From Peptoniphilus rachelemmaiella (GTDB lineage Bacteria; Bacillota; Clostridia; Tissierellales; Peptoniphilaceae): DNA of 62,223 nt. The notes beneath the pieces are model-generated. The model did not search any database. It saw only the letters and a list, made by a program, of their open reading frames with translations, and was not told where the DNA came from. How positions within the stretch are numbered: position 1 is the first letter of the stretch; every line of letters starts with the position of its first letter. The translations under genes were made by a program, and so were the position numbers. Below are positions 59,602-62,223 of this stretch, in pieces. The stretch lies in assembly GCF_943169845.1 (NCBI RefSeq), contig NZ_CALPBW010000012.1, forward strand, positions 1,935 to 64,157. The letters are read 5' to 3'.

Positions 59602-60611
59602 TGGTTTTCTCCTATTTTTTCAAAGAGGGCGATTTCTTTTTGCCGCTCGCACCACAGATCGAGGATTTCAATTGCGGCGGCGGCTTCGAGCACCACGGGG
59701 ATGCGGCACACGAGGGCGGTGTCGTGGCGGCCTTGGATTTGTATTTCGGTGTTTTTCCCCTCTCGATCGACGGTGTGTTGTTTTTTGCCGATGGAGGGGG
59801 TGGGCTTGACGGCGACGGTGATTTCCATGGCTTCTCCCGTGGTGATGCCGCTTAAGGTTCCGCCGGCGCGATTGGTTGTGGTGTGGATGTGGCCGTTTTC
59901 TTCTATATAGGGGTCGTTGTTTTGGCTGCCTTTTAATCGGGCGGCTGCATCTCCCGCCCCGAAGGCCACGCTTTTTACGGCGCCGACGCTATAAAGGGCC
60001 TGGGCCAGAGCGCTTTGGGCGGAGTTTTCTCGGGGGCCGCCGAGTCCTGCCGGCACGCCTGTAATGCTTAGCTTTACCATGCCGCCGAGGCTGTCTTTTT
60101 CTTCTTTGGCTTGTGCTAATGCTTTTTGTTGACGCGCGGGGTCTTGTTCTCCCCCGATTTCTGTTATTTCTGATGTGATAGATATGTTTTGTGTCTCGAG
60201 AAAGCCCGCTGCGATGGCGCCTGCGGCGACGAGGGGGGCGGTGAGGCGGCCGCTTCGGTAGCCTCCGCCTCGGGGGTCGTCGGCGCCGAAGGTTTTTATG
60301 TGGGCGGTGTAGTCGCCATGGCCGGGGCGGTAGGGCAGGTTGTCGTAGTCTTCGCTTTTTGTGTCTTTGTTGGGGATCCAGATGGCCAGCGGGTCGCCTG
60401 TGGTTTTGCCTTTGTAGGTGCCGGAGAGGATTTCCCAGGGATCGGGCTCTTTGCGGGGGGTGGCGTAGGGGCCTTCGGGTCTGCGGCGGGCGAGGGCGCG
60501 ATCGATGGCGGCTTCGCCCACGGGGATGTGGGGCGGCATGCCGGTGATAAGGGCGCCGACGCCTTTGCCGTGGCTTTCGCCGAAGAGGGTGATGTGGATG
60601 TTTTTTCCCAT
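59598..60611 (-). CDS. aroC: Chorismate synthase
   Basis: 337 residues, slightly short for the family (usually ~360). FMN-binding motifs GESHGKGVGALITGMP, RRPEGPYATPRKEPD and RPGHGDYTAHIKTFG are intact, with GYRSGRLTAPLVAAG and GGTLSGITTGE later. It converts EPSP to chorismate with reduced FMN. It follows aroA by 17 bp and overlaps aroK. Confidence 0.94.
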   Translation of the reverse strand: MGKNIHITLFGESHGKGVGALITGMPPHIPVGEAAIDRALARRRPEGPYATPRKEPDPWEILSGTYKGKTTGDPLAIWIPNKDTKSEDYDNLPYRPGHGDYTAHIKTFGADDPRGGGYRSGRLTAPLVAAGAIAAGFLETQNISITSEITEIGGEQDPARQQKALAQAKEEKDSLGGMVKLSITGVPAGLGGPRENSAQSALAQALYSVGAVKSVAFGAGDAAARLKGSQNNDPYIEENGHIHTTTNRAGGTLSGITTGEAMEITVAVKPTPSIGKKQHTVDREGKNTEIQIQGRHDTALVCRIPVVLEAAAAIEILDLWCERQKEIALFEKIGENQ

Positions 60612-60628
60612 GGTGTTCCTTTCTGTTT

Positions 60629-61843
60629 CTATTTTTTGTTTTCTGCTTTGTGTGCGCCGATGAGGGGGAGTTTTTCTACGGCGGCGTAGAAGCCGAGCCA
60701 GCTTTTGTTTGCGGCCTCGGGGTTTTTCAGGGTGATGGGGCCTTCTGAGGTGCAGGCGGCGGCGAAGGCGGCGAAGGCGATGCGGTGATCGCCGAAGGTG
60801 TCTACGGTGGCGGGGCGAATTTTTCCCGGGGCGACGATGAGTGTGTCTTCCGTGGCTGTTGTGTTTATACCCAGGACGCGGAGCATGGCGACGGTGGCGG
60901 CGATGCGGTCGGTTTCTTTGGTGCGGAGGCGGCGGATGCCTGTAAAGGTGGCGCCGTGTTTTGTGGCGAGGACGGCGAGGGCCATGAGGAGGTCGGGGGT
61001 GTGGGTGAGGTCCACGGGCTTGTGTGCTTTGATGGATTGGATGTGTTGGTGAATTTTTGTGTCGCCTTGGAGACTATGGGTGGGGAGGTTTTCAAGGCTT
61101 ATTTTGCTGCCCATGGCGTTGGCGACGATGAAGGCGGCGGCGTGGCTATAGTCGCCTTCTATTTCGGGGCTTGTGGCGTGGATTTCGCCTTTTTTGACGA
61201 TAAAGGCATCGTGTTTTTCGTCTACGGCGATGCCGGCTTCGGTTATGAGGGCGGCGGTCATGTGGATGTAGGGGCGGGAGACGGGGTGTTTCACGGTGAG
61301 GGTGGCGCCTTGTTTTTGTGTGGCGGCGGCGAGGAGGGCGCCTGTGGCGAATTGGCCGGTGGTTTCGGCGCTGATTTCTGCGCGTTCAAAGGCGAGGCGG
61401 CCTTTTGTTTTGATGGGCCAGGGGCCTGTGACGTTTACGCCGTTTTCTTTCAGGAAGCGGATGCCTTCATCCATGGGGCGGGCGGCGAGGCTTTTGCCTG
61501 CGGTGAAGGTGACGGAATCCGCCAGGGCCGGGGCGAGGATGAGGGCGATGCGCAGGGTGGTGGCGCTTTCGTTTACGTGGATATGGACGGGGGCGGTGAT
61601 GTGTTTCGGTATCGGGGCGATGGTTATGTGATGTTCGTTTTTTGTATTTGTGATGGTTATGGTGGCGCCCAGGGATTTTATGAGATTGATGGTGTCCTCG
61701 ATGTCCTTTGAAATTTCAGAGAGATGCACTTCTCCCCCACGGGGCGCCAGGGCGGCGAGAATTATTTTTCTGTGGGCTAGGGATTTGGAGGGCGGGAGGA
61801 ACAGGGATCCCTCCCGAGGCCCTCCCCGGAATGTGTGGAGCAT
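60629..61843 (-). CDS. aroA: 3-phosphoshikimate 1-carboxyvinyltransferase (EPSP synthase)
   Basis: 404 residues with the EPSP synthase motifs PPSKSLAHRKIILAAL at the N-terminus, HVNESATTLRIALILAPALA and the C-terminal RRLRTKETDRIAATVAML and FGDHRIAFAAFA. It transfers enolpyruvate from PEP to shikimate 3-phosphate. AAAGGAAA precedes the ATG. First gene of aroA-aroC-aroK. Promoter not clear: a TATAAT at 62007-62012 lacks a good -35. Confidence 0.93.
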   Translation of the reverse strand: MLHTFRGGPREGSLFLPPSKSLAHRKIILAALAPRGGEVHLSEISKDIEDTINLIKSLGATITITNTKNEHHITIAPIPKHITAPVHIHVNESATTLRIALILAPALADSVTFTAGKSLAARPMDEGIRFLKENGVNVTGPWPIKTKGRLAFERAEISAETTGQFATGALLAAATQKQGATLTVKHPVSRPYIHMTAALITEAGIAVDEKHDAFIVKKGEIHATSPEIEGDYSHAAAFIVANAMGSKISLENLPTHSLQGDTKIHQHIQSIKAHKPVDLTHTPDLLMALAVLATKHGATFTGIRRLRTKETDRIAATVAMLRVLGINTTATEDTLIVAPGKIRPATVDTFGDHRIAFAAFAAACTSEGPITLKNPEAANKSWLGFYAAVEKLPLIGAHKAENKK

Positions 61844-62100
61844 GGGTTTTTCCTTTTTCTTTTTGTTCTTTCTGTTCTTTTGTCTTCGCGACTAAGGGCA
61901 CTATCACCCTGTTTGTCGCTTTCCTTTTTTCTTCCGCTTCTTTTTTGTCATCGATTTCAGAGCACTTACACTTTGTGTTTCGAAACCCCATTTTTGTCTT
62001 ACTATAATTATATCTTCGCGATTCTTCCCGGGGGAGGGAAAAAGGGCGTTTGTTTGTGATGGTTGATTTTTTAATTGCTTAGCGAACGGAGTTTCGTGGT
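61844..62100. other. Upstream region of aroA
   Basis: No gene seen. Holds a TATAAT on the minus strand (62007-62012) without a matching -35, and runs into repeat copy C. Confidence 0.4.
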
Positions 62101-62223
62101 GCTTTCTACTTCGCTTAAAATATGTTCTTTTATGGCTCTGAAACCCGGGGAAGGGGCTAGGGCGTTGCGATTCGCCCTCTGCCCCTTCCCCGGGGCCCCA
62201 TCCCCATCCACCCACAAACGCCT
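62101..62223 (+). repeat. Structured repeat element, copy C (cut by the window edge)
   Basis: ACTTCGCTTAAAATATG, TGGCTCTGAAACCC, then the complete GC stem and the CCCATCCCCATCCACC arm, nearly identical to copy B up to the end of the window. It shows that the element is dispersed and not only tied to the toxin-antitoxin pair. Confidence 0.88.

Noticed and set aside
60785..61711. Long plus-strand open frame of 308 codons opposite aroA
   Set aside because: Low-complexity Gly/Val/Asp composition, no ribosome site, and it mirrors a clear aroA gene; a shadow frame.

Overview
The window looks like chromosome from a low-to-mid GC Gram-positive anaerobe of the Firmicutes. Nearly every gene has a strong AGGAGG-type ribosome site and sigmaA-like promoters. 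Several cell-surface proteins carry S-layer homology (SLH) domains, a Rib-type surface adhesin lies at the left edge, and there are ECF-type and peptidase/hydrolase genes. The surface proteins and the short oxidative TCA branch would fit a Peptoniphilaceae-like member of the Tissierellia, but this is inference; no rRNA or other marker is present to settle it. No tRNA, rRNA, CRISPR array or complete insertion sequence was recognised.

Layout. 1-3.1 kb: the 5' part of a large surface protein and a broken prolyl-tRNA deacylase. 3.4-15 kb: alcohol dehydrogenase, gltX, a PHP phosphoesterase, an SLH protein, an FMN-binding lipoprotein with proS, a DagK-LacI pair, a YtxH/DUF948-like envelope pair and a second PHP enzyme. 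15.3-19.6 kb: aconitase, isocitrate dehydrogenase and citrate synthase, coupled by single-base overlaps; together they make 2-oxoglutarate. 19.7-25 kb: an ABC exporter and the ahpC-ahpF peroxide defence pair, each preceded by a Fur/PerR-like box. 25-31.7 kb: pyrF-pyrE-ykvA and a five-gene run of peptidases, a hydrolase, an MTH1187-like protein and an Mrp ATPase. 31.7-45.6 kb: CNNM/CBS transporter, CAP-SLH protein, tautomerase, MATE pump, a huge coiled-coil ABC permease with its ATPase, an ECF S component and two alpha/beta hydrolases. 45.6-51.9 kb: CPBP protease, a yaaA gene broken by loss of one copy of a 10-bp repeat, DUF523, a RelBE-type toxin-antitoxin pair, nicotinamidase, thioesterase, MFS and AEC transporters.

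52-56 kb is the most unusual region. On the minus strand it holds a lysine-rich membrane protein, an 84-bp tandem repeat, the small genes DUF1659-DUF2922-YvrJ, and a TcdR/UviA-sized sigma factor overlapping a signal-less N-acetylmuramoyl-L-alanine amidase. The sigma promoter carries two sites that fit the Gram-positive LexA (Cheo) box. This suggests an SOS-controlled sigma factor driving a lysis or release module. A YafQ-type toxin-antitoxin pair lies between YvrJ and the sigma gene, bracketed by two inverted copies of a GC-rich hairpin element whose stems show compensatory base changes. A third copy of the element runs off the right edge.

56.2-62.2 kb: a major S-layer-type protein with tandem promoters and terminators, then aroA-aroC-aroK of the shikimate pathway.
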